From Blautia glucerasea (GTDB lineage: Bacteria; Bacillota; Clostridia; Lachnospirales; Lachnospiraceae): a stretch of 51,364 nt of DNA. Below, one piece after another: positions 17,237 to 26,187 of this stretch (positions are counted from its first letter, which is position 1; each line of letters begins with the position of its first letter). The translations under genes and the position numbers were made by a program. The notes beneath the pieces are model-generated. The model ran no database searches, was not told the origin of the DNA, and worked only from the letters and a program-made list of their open reading frames with translations. The DNA lies in the NCBI RefSeq assembly GCF_013304385.1, contig NZ_JAAITU010000032.1, positions 1 through 51,364 on the forward strand, given 5' to 3'.

Positions 17237-18108
17237 TATTCGTTCACTCCTTTAAAATAGAATAGATACAAATCCTCTAATGTAGGTTCTACCTTTATCG
17301 CATTTTCCATAGGCGACTGTTCAGAAATCACACGCAGAACCGTACAATTATTTTCAATGTTTCGCAAATTGCTTATATTCAGAGTTTCAGAATATTGCTC
17401 CGCACGACTGGTCGGAACTGTACATTCCCATACCTGTCCGTCAATTTCTGTGGTAATTTCCTGCGTTTTTCCAAAATGGAGAATCTGACCGTCTTTCATC
17501 ATAATAATGTCCTCAGCAATAAACTCGACATCAGAAACAATGTGCGTAGAGAGAATAACTATTCTATCTTTAGAAAATGCACTAATCAGATTACGAAAAC
17601 GGACACGCTCTTTTGGATCAAGACCTGCTGTCGGCTCATCTAAAATTAAGATGCGTGGATTATTCAACATCGCCTGTGCAATACCTAAACGTTGTTTCAT
17701 ACCACCAGAGAAAGTTTTGATTTTGAGGTTTCTTTTCTCTGCTAAGTCAACAGCTTCCAACAATTCTGTTGCTTTCTTATGAGCTTGTTTTTCACTCAGT
17801 CCTTTTAATGCCGCAACATACATAAGGAAATCCCAAGCTGTAAAGTCTGGATAATATCCAAACTGTTGCGGTAAATATCCCAATAAATTACGGTACTTCT
17901 CCCCGAGTACAGATATGTTTTTCCCGTCCAAAGTAATTTTCCCAGAGGTCGGTGTCTGAATATCGCAGAGTAACCGCATAAGGGTAGTTTTTCCCGCACC
18001 ATTTGCACCAAGCAAACCGTAAACGCCATTTGATAATGAGAGGTTCAAATGGTTTACGGCTGTTTTTGAGCCATATTGCTTTGTTAGTTGAATTGCTTTA
18101 AGTTCCAT
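17236..18108 (-). CDS. ABC transporter ATPase, BcrA/NatA type
   Basis: A 290-residue ATPase with Walker A GANGAGKTTLMRLL (about 37-50), Q-loop LPQQFGYYPD, signature FSGGMKQRLGIAQAM, Walker B ILILDEPTAGLDP and a switch His in LSTHIVSDVE. A C-terminal extension of about 80 residues is usual for BcrA-like ATPases. I start it at 18108, where AAAGGAG is well placed; the longer frame to 18153 has none and would run through a terminator hairpin. It works with the next permease. Confidence 0.9.
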   Translation of the reverse strand: MELKAIQLTKQYGSKTAVNHLNLSLSNGVYGLLGANGAGKTTLMRLLCDIQTPTSGKITLDGKNISVLGEKYRNLLGYLPQQFGYYPDFTAWDFLMYVAALKGLSEKQAHKKATELLEAVDLAEKRNLKIKTFSGGMKQRLGIAQAMLNNPRILILDEPTAGLDPKERVRFRNLISAFSKDRIVILSTHIVSDVEFIAEDIIMMKDGQILHFGKTQEITTEIDGQVWECTVPTSRAEQYSETLNISNLRNIENNCTVLRVISEQSPMENAIKVEPTLEDLYLFYFKGVNE

Positions 18109-18136
18109 ATCAAAAACTCCTTTCGTCTTAGGGAGC

Positions 18137-18172
18137 AAAAAAATACTCTCCATGTGTTTACATAGAGAGTAT
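18137..18172 (-). terminator. Terminator or attenuator between the kinase and ABC genes
   Basis: ATACTCTC (18143-18150) pairs with GAGAGTAT (18165-18172), with an inner ATGT/ACAT helix. On the minus strand seven T follow at once. It lies 27 bases after the kinase stop and about 30 bases before the ATPase start, leaving no room for a promoter after it. Confidence 0.75.
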
Positions 18173-18199
18173 AGAATGCAATTTTCTACTTTTTATCTA

Positions 18200-19375
18200 C
18201 TAATCGAGAGATTTGAAAAAAGCAGTCACTTTTGCTCCGATTGAGCAATTTTCAATTTTCAGATAACCACCGTGATGTTCGCATAAAATTTTACAGATAT
18301 ACAGCCCAAGTCCGAAATGCTCAGAGTGATTTTCTTCTTCCGTAAAATATGGATTGGTTGCTTTGCTTAAAATATTTTTTGAAAAGCCACATCCATTGTC
18401 TGAAACAGAGAGATAAAAGCCATCATTATTACTTGTGTAAGTGATGTTTACCTTTGATGTTGCGTATCGGATTGCGTTTGAAATCAAATTATTATTCACT
18501 TGTGAAACAAAAGTATAATCAATGCCAATAGGAATATCGGAAATGTTATTTTGAATAGAAAGAGTTTTTCCACTTTGCTCACACAAAATTCTTGCACTAT
18601 CAGCTATTGCGGTCACATAACCGCTTATATTAGACTTGTCACTTATGGGTTGAGCATCTTCTAAACGACGCAAGTGGCTCATACTATCAACATATCTTTC
18701 CAAACGGAAAATATGTTTTCCCATTGTTGCAGCGGTGCTTTTGGTTATTGGGTCATGGTTGGACTGTAAAATTTCATTATACCCTTTTAATACGGTAAGT
18801 GGAGTACGTAAATCGTGAGCAAACGCAGCATTGAGTTGTTTTCGTTCTTCCATTTGCCGCCACATTTCAGAGAAATTATTAGCAAGGGTAAAACGCATTG
18901 TTTCAAATGATGAACACAATTCTCCTAATTCATCTTTGCTGTCATATTTAATTGAGAAGTCTAAATTATTATTAGAAATCATTTCAGAAGCGGCTTTTAA
19001 TTCTGTAAGTGGTTTTTTTAACTTGTTTCTATAGAATAACAAGGTCGCCGTAATGATACATAACGCTGAATAAATTGGAGTTGCAATTATTGGGGCAACT
19101 TCACATATTGAAAGTAACCGTTGGTCTTTTTCAGACATTGCAACAGGTGCAACTCCAATATAATTGCCATCACCGAGTCTTTCTCCATTTTCATTTGTTA
19201 AATAATATTTTTCTCCTGTTGGGGGATATTTGCTTTCAATCGTTTTTGTAGCATTATTGCACAAAGTAGCTGTTCCTGCACTTAATAGAATGGCAAGAAT
19301 TACAAACGCTGAGATATAAAGTATTATACTTTTTCGCAATGACAGGTTACACCACATTTTCTTTATCTTATCCAC
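18200..19375 (-). CDS. Sensor histidine kinase (ICE cargo)
   Basis: A 391-residue kinase. It has membrane segments near 15-37 and about 93-113 and a HAMP-like linker (KKPLTELKAASEMISNNNLD). The HisKA box FAHDLRTPLTVLKGY contains the phosphorylated His, followed by NNLISNAIRYA, SDNGCGFS and HFGLGLYICKILCEHHGG. The start is a GTG that overlaps the end of the regulator gene by 13 bases. It belongs with the next gene as a VanS/VncS-like pair, in the same transcription unit as the 59-residue HTH gene. Confidence 0.87.
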   Translation of the reverse strand: MDKIKKMWCNLSLRKSIILYISAFVILAILLSAGTATLCNNATKTIESKYPPTGEKYYLTNENGERLGDGNYIGVAPVAMSEKDQRLLSICEVAPIIATPIYSALCIITATLLFYRNKLKKPLTELKAASEMISNNNLDFSIKYDSKDELGELCSSFETMRFTLANNFSEMWRQMEERKQLNAAFAHDLRTPLTVLKGYNEILQSNHDPITKSTAATMGKHIFRLERYVDSMSHLRRLEDAQPISDKSNISGYVTAIADSARILCEQSGKTLSIQNNISDIPIGIDYTFVSQVNNNLISNAIRYATSKVNITYTSNNDGFYLSVSDNGCGFSKNILSKATNPYFTEEENHSEHFGLGLYICKILCEHHGGYLKIENCSIGAKVTAFFKSLD

Positions 19376-20037
19376 TTATATCCACACCCCCAAACTGTTT
19401 CAATATAAGATTTATTTGTGTATGCTGCAATTTTTGTTCGTATTCTGCGAATATGCTCGGCAACAACACTACTATCTCCCTCACTGTCATATCCCCAAAC
19501 TCTTTCATAAATTCTCTCTTTATCAAAAACTTGTCCTGCGTTTTGAGATAATAACTCAACAATGTCAAATTCTTTTTTTACAAGACCAATAGGTTGGTTC
19601 TGTATATAAACAGTTCTTTCAGAGTAGTCAATTAAAAGTTCTCCTGAAAACTTAACTTTTGTATTCGTTTGATGTCGTTCTTCTCTTCTTAAATGTGCTT
19701 GCACTCTGGCTTCAAGTTCAACAAGAGAAAACGGCTTAACAATATAATCATCACCACCTACGGAAAATCCTTGTACCTTATCATTTTCTTCAATACGGGC
19801 AGTTAAAAAGAGTATAGGGCAAGAAACATAATCCCTAATTTTCTTGCAGACTTCAATCCCATCAAGCTTCGGCATATTTATATCTAATAAGATTATATCT
19901 GGTTGTAATTCTGCTAATTTGAGGGTTTCTACTCCATTATAAGCAGAAAAGACCTCATAGCCCTTGCTTCTAAAAAATCCTGTAAGCATTTCAACTATAT
20001 CAACTTCATCATCGGAAATTAAAATCCTGTACCTCAC
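19363..20037 (-). CDS. Response regulator, OmpR family (ICE cargo)
   Basis: A 224-residue regulator. The receiver has ISDDEVD, the phospho-Asp in IILLDINMPKLDG (about residue 51) and Lys in YIVKPFSLVEL. The winged-helix domain has VVAEHIRRIRTKI and VWGCGYKWIR. I start it at the GTG at 20037, eight bases after GGAGG; longer in-frame starts precede that ribosome site. It probably controls the ABC genes downstream. Confidence 0.87.
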   Translation of the reverse strand: MRYRILISDDEVDIVEMLTGFFRSKGYEVFSAYNGVETLKLAELQPDIILLDINMPKLDGIEVCKKIRDYVSCPILFLTARIEENDKVQGFSVGGDDYIVKPFSLVELEARVQAHLRREERHQTNTKVKFSGELLIDYSERTVYIQNQPIGLVKKEFDIVELLSQNAGQVFDKERIYERVWGYDSEGDSSVVAEHIRRIRTKIAAYTNKSYIETVWGCGYKWIR

Positions 20038-20074
20038 ATATAACACCTCCATAATAAACACTAACGAAAAATTT

Positions 20075-20254
20075 TCAATTTTTCATCAACTTTTTTCTTG
20101 CATCAGCAGGCTTTTCAGCATTTTTCGGAATAAGCCACACACGGTTAATATTCATAACCCCCTCAATACGGTTTCCTTTACAAAGTCTTTGTACCCATCT
20201 TAACGATACATTCCACTTTTCAGCGGCTTCCTGTGCTGTCATATATTCAAACAT
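20075..20254 (-). CDS. 59-residue HTH protein, excisionase-like
   Basis: A short gene starting MFEYMTAQEAAEKWNVSLRW and ending DARKKLMKN. The TAQEAAEKWNVSLRWVQRLC segment is a MerR/excisionase-type helix-turn-helix, and RVWLIPKNAEKP is the typical wing. TAGGAGG lies before the ATG, and a consensus promoter (20283-20311) lies upstream. It is the first gene of the unit containing the response regulator and kinase. It could be an excisionase for the ICE or a local regulator. Confidence 0.8.
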   Translation of the reverse strand: MFEYMTAQEAAEKWNVSLRWVQRLCKGNRIEGVMNINRVWLIPKNAEKPADARKKLMKN

Positions 20255-20282
20255 ATCTGACCTCCTAAGGTGTACTGTATAT

Positions 20283-20311
20283 ATTATAGCCGTTTAAACG
20301 AACAGTATCAA
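20283..20311 (-). promoter_or_regulatory. Promoter of the HTH-regulator-kinase unit with a palindrome in the spacer
   Basis: On the minus strand TTGATA (plus 20306-20311) and TATAAT (plus 20283-20288) are exactly 17 bases apart. The spacer contains the perfect palindrome CGTTTAAACG (20291-20300), a good operator candidate for the divergent XRE protein. Confidence 0.75.
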
Positions 20312-20328
20312 GTGTGCAATTATGAACT

Positions 20329-20415
20329 TTGACCGCCTGTAATAAGAGATTTTATATCCTAATATCAGAGATTTCAAACCGTTCTACAAGAACTCACATT
20401 TCTGTAAAATATAAT
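20329..20415 (+). promoter_or_regulatory. Promoter candidates for the XRE gene
   Basis: TTGACC (20329-20334) is 17 bases from TTATAT (20352-20357). A second consensus -10, TATAAT (20410-20415), lies nearer the gene but lacks a good -35. Confidence 0.4.
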
Positions 20416-20448
20416 AGTAGCATTTTGCAGATACAAGGTGGTGAGTTT

Positions 20449-20808
20449 ATGGACACAAGAAACAATGATTTTGACTTCGATTTTACACCGATAGGACAGG
20501 CAATCAAGAAAGCAAGGACAGCAAAAGGTATGACCAGAGAGCAGCTTGCTCGTATTCTAGATTATGACCCAAGACATCTTCAAGCGATTGAAAATGAAGG
20601 ACAAAAGCCAAGTCTGGAGCTGTTCATTCAGCTTGTGACAATGTTCGGTGTATCGGTTGATGAATACATATTCCCAGATAATGAGGTCAAAAGAAGTTCC
20701 GTCCGCAGACGCTTAGACGCAGAACTCGACAAACTAAACGATAAAGAGCTGTCCATAGTTGAAGCAACTGTCAGCGGACTATGTAAGGCAAAAGAGCCAG
20801 AGGAATAA
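20449..20808 (+). CDS. XRE-family HTH regulator
   Basis: A 119-residue protein with an XRE helix-turn-helix (IGQAIKKARTAKGMTREQLA through RHLQAIENEGQKPSL, about residues 13-65) and an acidic C-terminal helix. It is the only plus-strand gene in the ICE portion and is divergent from the HTH-regulator-kinase unit, the usual place for a repressor. Its start was set at 20449, after GGTGGTGAG; the upstream frame has no ribosome site. Confidence 0.88.
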   Translation: MDTRNNDFDFDFTPIGQAIKKARTAKGMTREQLARILDYDPRHLQAIENEGQKPSLELFIQLVTMFGVSVDEYIFPDNEVKRSSVRRRLDAELDKLNDKELSIVEATVSGLCKAKEPEE

Positions 20809-20826
20809 ACCTCTGGTTTTTCTTTT
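20797..20826 (+). terminator. Terminator of the XRE gene, also facing the lysozyme/CHAP gene
   Basis: CCAGAGG (20797-20803) pairs with CCTCTGG (20810-20816), followed by TTTTTCTTTT. The stem overlaps the XRE stop codon. On the minus strand it is followed by CTCTTTT, so it may also slow transcripts from 20835. Confidence 0.8.
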
Positions 20827-20834
20827 GCCCATTT

Positions 20835-22610
20835 TTAATAGGCAGGAACACCGTAACCATAGATGGAGCTGCTTCCAACCGTATATTGCTTTTGTCTGCA
20901 AGCATCGCCAGAATTACCCTCCACGGTGTAAACGACACCGTTTTCGCATTTCTCCACAATGCCTACATGGTCGGTTTCTCCGTCGCCTTCCCAATCAAAG
21001 AAAATAATATCGCCTGCCTGCGGCTCGTAGTTTCTGTCTTTCCATTGTCCGTTACCCTTAAACCAATTTGAGCCGTCCACGCAGCCTGCGAATTTCGGGA
21101 TAATCCCGCTTTCGATATAACCACACTGGTCGGCACACCACGATACGAAGCAGGCACACCATTCTACACGCCCATCAAAGCCATACCAACTCCAATAAGG
21201 CTGACCGCCCTCATTGCCGAGCTGTGTCAAAGCGACCTCCACAATCGCCTGGTTACCGCCGCTTGTAAACGCCCGCCCGTATGGATAATACCGCAGCACA
21301 TGGGCGGGATACTGCGTGTCTCCATAGCTGTCCCAACCTAACCGTGCCGCCTGCATGGTGGAAAACTCCACCGCATTGGCATAGGAATAGCCGCCATAGT
21401 TGGTCTTAGCCCACGAGATATAGCCATTGCCGAAATTGTAACCCTGCAAGGCGAGCTTGATACGCTCCATGTCAATCGGGTTTTCCACCTCGGCAGAGAG
21501 AAGGGCGGCTTTCAGCTCCTGTACCCCGCACTCAATCGAATATTCTGGGTCTTTAATCCCATTCGGCTCGTGTGGATACCTTGTGTTAAAGCTGCCTTCC
21601 GCCGCCTGCATCGGGTCAAGTCCACGCCCGCCAGACTCCTGCATCATAACCGCCTTGATAAGCTCCACATATTCGGGAATGCCGTATTGTTTGGCATATT
21701 TCTGTATCAAAGGCTCATAGGCTTCCACCTCTACACTGACAGGGGTATAGGCGTTGCTCCCGCTTCCGCCGCCAAACAGGGAAACGGCACAGCCGAGCAG
21801 GACAACAATGAGAATAATCACAACTGCAATCCAACCACCTGCAATTAAAGCGGAAATCAGAGCTTTTGTTCCTGCAATAATCGCCTTGACCGCAGCTATG
21901 GTGGCTCTGACCGTCGCTTTCGTTGCTTCGGCGGTTGCCTTTGCGGTGACTTTTGCCGCCTGTGCCGCCTTTTGGGCAGTTTTCGCAGAAGCCTTTGCCG
22001 CTACCTGTGCTGTTTTTACTGAGGTTTCCGTCGTTTTGATTGCCGCCTTAGAAGTTGCCTGTGCGGTTTTAATTCCCTTTTCGGTTGTCTTGACCGTTCT
22101 CTTAGCAGTTGCTTTCACCGCTTTTTCTGTATTTCGGGCTGTGGTCTTAATCATTTTTTGCCCCTGCTGTCGGGTCTTTATCAACTGCGATTTTGCTGTC
22201 TGGGAAACATCGGGGGCAGCGGAACGGCTTGCAGCCCCATGACGGATCTGCAAGCCGTGTTGTTCTGACATATTCTGTGCTGCTTTCTGTTCCGCTGCTT
22301 TGACAGCCCGACTTTGCTTGAAATCTGTTATTTTATCTTTTGCCTTACCGATATTATCCTGCGTTGTCTTGACTACCTTTTGCCCCTGCTTATTGAACTG
22401 GTGGATACCTTCGTCCTTTACACGGTCTGCCGCAAAAGAAATCCTGTCCGTAGCATATTCTGTGGCAGAGTTTTCATCAGAGTAATATCCCTGTTCCGCT
22501 TTTTCCTTTATCCCCACATAGGCAGACTTCATACGCTCACTGGCTATGGCGGCTTTATCTATGGTCTTTATCGTGCCTTTAACCGCATCTCTGGTTTTAA
22601 TATCAGCCAT
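20835..22610 (-). CDS. Conjugation cell-wall hydrolase: lysozyme-like plus CHAP domains
   Basis: A 591-residue protein. The first 240 residues are basic, Ala/Lys/Thr-rich and helical (repeats such as VKTAQ and ATAEATKATV). A membrane segment follows (about 255-275, VAVIILIVVLLGC-like). A lysozyme-like domain has catalytic Glu in MMQESGGRG, and a C-terminal CHAP amidase/endopeptidase has the nucleophile Cys in EWCACFVSWC and His in DHVGIVEK. This matches the CwlT/VirB1 role of opening peptidoglycan for the transfer channel. AAAGGAGG precedes the ATG. The long Lys/Ala region is probably an intracellular coiled coil. Confidence 0.88.
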   Translation of the reverse strand: MADIKTRDAVKGTIKTIDKAAIASERMKSAYVGIKEKAEQGYYSDENSATEYATDRISFAADRVKDEGIHQFNKQGQKVVKTTQDNIGKAKDKITDFKQSRAVKAAEQKAAQNMSEQHGLQIRHGAASRSAAPDVSQTAKSQLIKTRQQGQKMIKTTARNTEKAVKATAKRTVKTTEKGIKTAQATSKAAIKTTETSVKTAQVAAKASAKTAQKAAQAAKVTAKATAEATKATVRATIAAVKAIIAGTKALISALIAGGWIAVVIILIVVLLGCAVSLFGGGSGSNAYTPVSVEVEAYEPLIQKYAKQYGIPEYVELIKAVMMQESGGRGLDPMQAAEGSFNTRYPHEPNGIKDPEYSIECGVQELKAALLSAEVENPIDMERIKLALQGYNFGNGYISWAKTNYGGYSYANAVEFSTMQAARLGWDSYGDTQYPAHVLRYYPYGRAFTSGGNQAIVEVALTQLGNEGGQPYWSWYGFDGRVEWCACFVSWCADQCGYIESGIIPKFAGCVDGSNWFKGNGQWKDRNYEPQAGDIIFFDWEGDGETDHVGIVEKCENGVVYTVEGNSGDACRQKQYTVGSSSIYGYGVPAY

Positions 22611-22645
22611 AGAAAACCTCCTTTCCCAGAGGATTTGCGTTCAAA

Positions 22646-23419
22646 TCAGCCAACCTTTTTTGCCACTACAACGAGTCTGCCGTTCTGTGCGGAGTATTCG
22701 CAGGTGGAAAGGGTAATGAGCCTGTCGCCGTATTCAGCGGTCACACCTGTATCATACAAAGCAAGCTCCTTGCACTTCCCGACATAGGAATTAAATTCTT
22801 CCTCATTCTCCGCATCAACAAAGTCGTAGTATCGGAAGCCCTCGGAGCTATACGCCACAGTCTTAAATACAGCGACGATTTCATACTCTGTCTGCTCTGT
22901 GAGGGTATCAAACTGAATAGTTTTGTGTTCCTCATAGAAGCTCTTGGACTTGTAATCCTCCAACGCTCCAAACATCTTGCCACCCTTGATGTGATGACCG
23001 TAGATAACCAGATTGTCACTTTCGGCAATATCACAATTCTCCTGCACATAAGGCGTACCTAAGTCGCTGTAATCTTTTTCAAAATTGTGCTTCAGATAAA
23101 AATTCGGATTGTTCCTGCTCTGCATCACAGGATAATTGATTGTCGTGCCGGCAATGGAAATCCAACCGACCATATCCTCATTCTGTAAATACAATTCCTG
23201 ATACTTGGCAAGCACATCTTCCCCCTCGCTGACAGGGGCATCGTCTGGCACGGTTTCATCCGTGGGAGCCTGCTCTACCATCTCGGCAATCTCCTCAAAG
23301 GCTTCCGTCTGCTCGTCCACCTCTGCATAGTAATGATAAATGCGGAAGCCACAAAAAGCCGCCGTACCTAACAGGCACACGGCGGCTACAACACAGATAA
23401 TAGACTTATAATTCTTCAT
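22646..23419 (-). CDS. Class B sortase
   Basis: A 257-residue transpeptidase with an N-terminal membrane anchor (about 5-27). Its active-site His is in LVIYGHHIKGGKMFG (about 140), its Cys in TLSTCEYS (about 237) and its Arg in QNGRLVVV. It should join a surface protein to the cell wall; the only visible substrate in the element is the adhesin at 45644-49786, with a TPKTG sorting signal. The ATG at 23419 follows AAAGGAAAAG; a longer frame has a poorer start. Confidence 0.9.
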   Translation of the reverse strand: MKNYKSIICVVAAVCLLGTAAFCGFRIYHYYAEVDEQTEAFEEIAEMVEQAPTDETVPDDAPVSEGEDVLAKYQELYLQNEDMVGWISIAGTTINYPVMQSRNNPNFYLKHNFEKDYSDLGTPYVQENCDIAESDNLVIYGHHIKGGKMFGALEDYKSKSFYEEHKTIQFDTLTEQTEYEIVAVFKTVAYSSEGFRYYDFVDAENEEEFNSYVGKCKELALYDTGVTAEYGDRLITLSTCEYSAQNGRLVVVAKKVG

Positions 23420-23433
23420 AGGCTTTTCCTTTC

Positions 23434-23838
23434 TTATCTTGAAATTTCCGTCTGTTTTCTGGGAGCAGGAAGCTCCCTGCAATATTCGGGGTATCTGACC
23501 TTGATACCCTCCATAAAGTAGGGAGCAAACTCACAGCAGAACAACTCCTCTGGCGTGAAATACCGTTCCCGCCCTTCCTCTGCATACCCGTTCCAAAGGT
23601 TAAAAGCAAGATGGCAGACCTTGACTGTTCCGCTTGTCTGCCAGCCGCCGTGCATACCCTCTGGCTCGATGCAGTCCTCCTTGAAATTGAACATCTGGTT
23701 GATGTTCGCCCTCGTTTCCGAAGCGATACCCATCACATAGAAAAACGCCCTATGATAACAGTCGTTCACTCTGCATTTCATCATATTTTCCAGAAAGAAA
23801 TCACGGTGAGCCGTATCACGAAATTTAATATCAGCCAT
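23434..23838 (-). CDS. Conserved ICE protein (DUF6075-like)
   Basis: A 134-residue soluble protein, MADIKFRDTAHRDFFLENMM at the start, with Cys/His/Trp-rich middle parts (CYHRAFFYVMGI, CHLAFNLWNGY, PEELFCCEFAPYF). I recognise it as a conserved member of Tn1549-type transfer regions and believe it is DUF6075, but no function is known to me. AAAGGAGG precedes the ATG. It lies between the sortase and VirB4 genes in one long operon. Confidence 0.75.
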   Translation of the reverse strand: MADIKFRDTAHRDFFLENMMKCRVNDCYHRAFFYVMGIASETRANINQMFNFKEDCIEPEGMHGGWQTSGTVKVCHLAFNLWNGYAEEGRERYFTPEELFCCEFAPYFMEGIKVRYPEYCRELPAPRKQTEISR

Positions 23839-23853
23839 AAAAGACCTCCTTTC

Positions 23854-26187
23854 TTAGACCTCACCGAACTTGGTTGTCATCAGTTTGTAAAGCTCGGTAT
23901 TGCGTGGAAACTTGTTTACAAACGGTACAAGGGAGCTGCCAACTTTGAGTAATCCCTGCCCTGCACCGACATTCGTGATATAACTCATCTGAAGGTCGGA
24001 GATATTAAGGAGCTTGGCAAGCTCAAGTCTGTCCGTGGACGCTTGGTTAAGCATAATGATAAATTCGCTGTTGGCAAGCATCGTCCTTGCGGTATGGCTC
24101 TGCAAAAGGTCGTCTACATTCTGCGTAATACCCGTACAGTACGCACCGTATTTACGCACACGCTTCCAGAGGGTAAAGAGGAAGTTGGCAGAGTATTCGT
24201 GCTGAAAGAGCAGATAGATTTCATCAATGAAAATAAAGGTGTTTCTGCCTTTGGCTCTGTTCTGAGTGATACGGTTTAAGATGCTGTCAAGCACCACAAG
24301 CATACCGATAGGCTGTAACTGCTTGCCCAAATCCAGAATGTCATAGCAGATAAGGCGGCTGTGGGTATCAACATTCGTGTGCTTTGCAAAGGTGTTGAGC
24401 GAACCGTCCGTAAACAGCTCAATCGCAAGGGCGATTTCCTGTGCTTCTGGCTCATTCTGCTTTAACAGCTCCTCACGGAAGTCCTGCAAGGTGGGCGGCG
24501 TTCCCATATAGTTGCCCTGCTGATAATAGCGGTACACGCTTGCCGTACATCGGTCAATAATGGATTTCTGCTTTGCTCCCAAGTTCGTGCCGCCGATGAG
24601 CTGTTCGCAAAGGGATAAAATAAACTCCGATTTCAGAATGACAGGGTTTGCACCGTCACCGTAATCAGAGTTCATATCCATAGCATTGATGTGATTTTCG
24701 CTTGTCGCAGAGATATGAATGACCTCTCCCTGCATTGCTTTCACAAGCGGGGAATATTCACGCTCTGGGTCAATGATGATTATATCGGCATTAGGGTCGG
24801 TCAGAATGATATTCGTCATTTCTTCCTTTGCAGTAAAGGATTTTCCTGCACCTGACACACCAAGAATAAAGGAATTGCCGTTAAGGAGCTGCCTGCGGTT
24901 GGCGATAATCATATTTTTGCTGATGACATTCTGACCGTAATACACACCGTTTTCATGGTAGATTTCCTGCACACGGAACGGGATAAACACTGCAAGGCTC
25001 TCTGTTGTGAGGGTACGCAGGGCATCTATCTTCCGTACACCAAATGGCAGAGCTGTATTTAATCCGTCCATCTGCTGATATTTCAGCACCGCAAACTGGC
25101 ACAAATGCTTTCTTGCAGTAGTCAAGAGAGCTTCTGTATCATTGTCGAGCTGCTCTTTGGAATCTGCCGTATGCACCATCGTCAGCACGGCAAACATCAT
25201 TCTCTGGTCACGGGTTGTCAAATCGTCCAGAAATTCCTTGCTTTCCTTTCGCTGCTGTTCCAAGTCATAGGGAATAACGGCAGAAAAATTGTTGTTCTGG
25301 TTCTGCTTCCTCTGCCAATTCGTGATATTGGTTTCCACACCAAGCAGACGGTTTTCCACCTCCCGCACGGCTTCATCTGTGGGAACGGGGATAATGTCAA
25401 CGGACAGCATCATATTTCTGTTCAACTCACAAAGCTCCGCCACCATACTGTCCTTGATATATGCCGCATACTCTCTGAGAAAAATCACACGCCCATATCT
25501 GTCACCCATTCTGAAGCAGTCGCTCTCAAATTCAAAGGTATCGGGACAGATAAAATCCTTGAAATCGTGACCTTTCCGCATCGTCTGGGTAATATCGAAG
25601 TGGAACGCTGTTTCTTCTCCTGTTCGGTAGAAGTCGTGGAAGATACGCAGCTTGTCGCCTGCGTCCAGTTCCACACATTTCGACCCCAGACGGTTAAAGT
25701 GGGCGATAAGGTCAGCACCCACACGGGCGAAGTAGTTTCGGGCTTCCTCGATATTCTTCTTGCAGACAGATACGGTTACATACTTATCCTGTACGATGGA
25801 ACTAGCCCCTGTCGCCTTATCCAGAAGCATTTTGTTGTATTCCTTGCGGTACTTATCTAAACCATCATCAGCCATTGGGATTAAAATGGTCTGTTCAAAA
25901 TCAGCTTTGTTCAAGCGACGGTTGTTGATAGTGATTTTCGTGGTCGCACCGCTGTCAAGGGAATTAAGAAGCTCCGAGTATTCAAGGAACATTGCTTCCT
26001 TATCCTCACGGCTTGCCACGGCATAGTTTATATCCTCAAATTTAAAGGTCTTTGCGTACTTGTTCCTGCCGACAAGGAATATGCCGTCCTCCCAGATTGT
26101 CTTAATCGGGATAACATTCTGTACCGACTTCGGCACAACAAACTTTTCCCTGTCCTGCTTGAACAGATTTTTAAGAGTTCTCAGCAT
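23854..26187 (-). CDS. VirB4/TraE conjugation ATPase
   Basis: A 777-residue ATPase that powers the type IV secretion channel. Walker A ILGVSGAGKSFTAKEE is near residue 446 and Walker B TFIFIDEIYLLFQ near 656; the N-terminal half is the TraC-F/VirB4 domain. The length fits Gram-positive ICE VirB4 proteins. Its start overlaps the PrgI gene by 17 bases, suggesting coupled translation. Confidence 0.93.
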   Translation of the reverse strand: MLRTLKNLFKQDREKFVVPKSVQNVIPIKTIWEDGIFLVGRNKYAKTFKFEDINYAVASREDKEAMFLEYSELLNSLDSGATTKITINNRRLNKADFEQTILIPMADDGLDKYRKEYNKMLLDKATGASSIVQDKYVTVSVCKKNIEEARNYFARVGADLIAHFNRLGSKCVELDAGDKLRIFHDFYRTGEETAFHFDITQTMRKGHDFKDFICPDTFEFESDCFRMGDRYGRVIFLREYAAYIKDSMVAELCELNRNMMLSVDIIPVPTDEAVREVENRLLGVETNITNWQRKQNQNNNFSAVIPYDLEQQRKESKEFLDDLTTRDQRMMFAVLTMVHTADSKEQLDNDTEALLTTARKHLCQFAVLKYQQMDGLNTALPFGVRKIDALRTLTTESLAVFIPFRVQEIYHENGVYYGQNVISKNMIIANRRQLLNGNSFILGVSGAGKSFTAKEEMTNIILTDPNADIIIIDPEREYSPLVKAMQGEVIHISATSENHINAMDMNSDYGDGANPVILKSEFILSLCEQLIGGTNLGAKQKSIIDRCTASVYRYYQQGNYMGTPPTLQDFREELLKQNEPEAQEIALAIELFTDGSLNTFAKHTNVDTHSRLICYDILDLGKQLQPIGMLVVLDSILNRITQNRAKGRNTFIFIDEIYLLFQHEYSANFLFTLWKRVRKYGAYCTGITQNVDDLLQSHTARTMLANSEFIIMLNQASTDRLELAKLLNISDLQMSYITNVGAGQGLLKVGSSLVPFVNKFPRNTELYKLMTTKFGEV

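Noticed and set aside
25105..25860. 251-codon plus-strand frame opposite virB4
   Set aside because: Antisense shadow of a highly conserved gene; no ribosome site and no domain.
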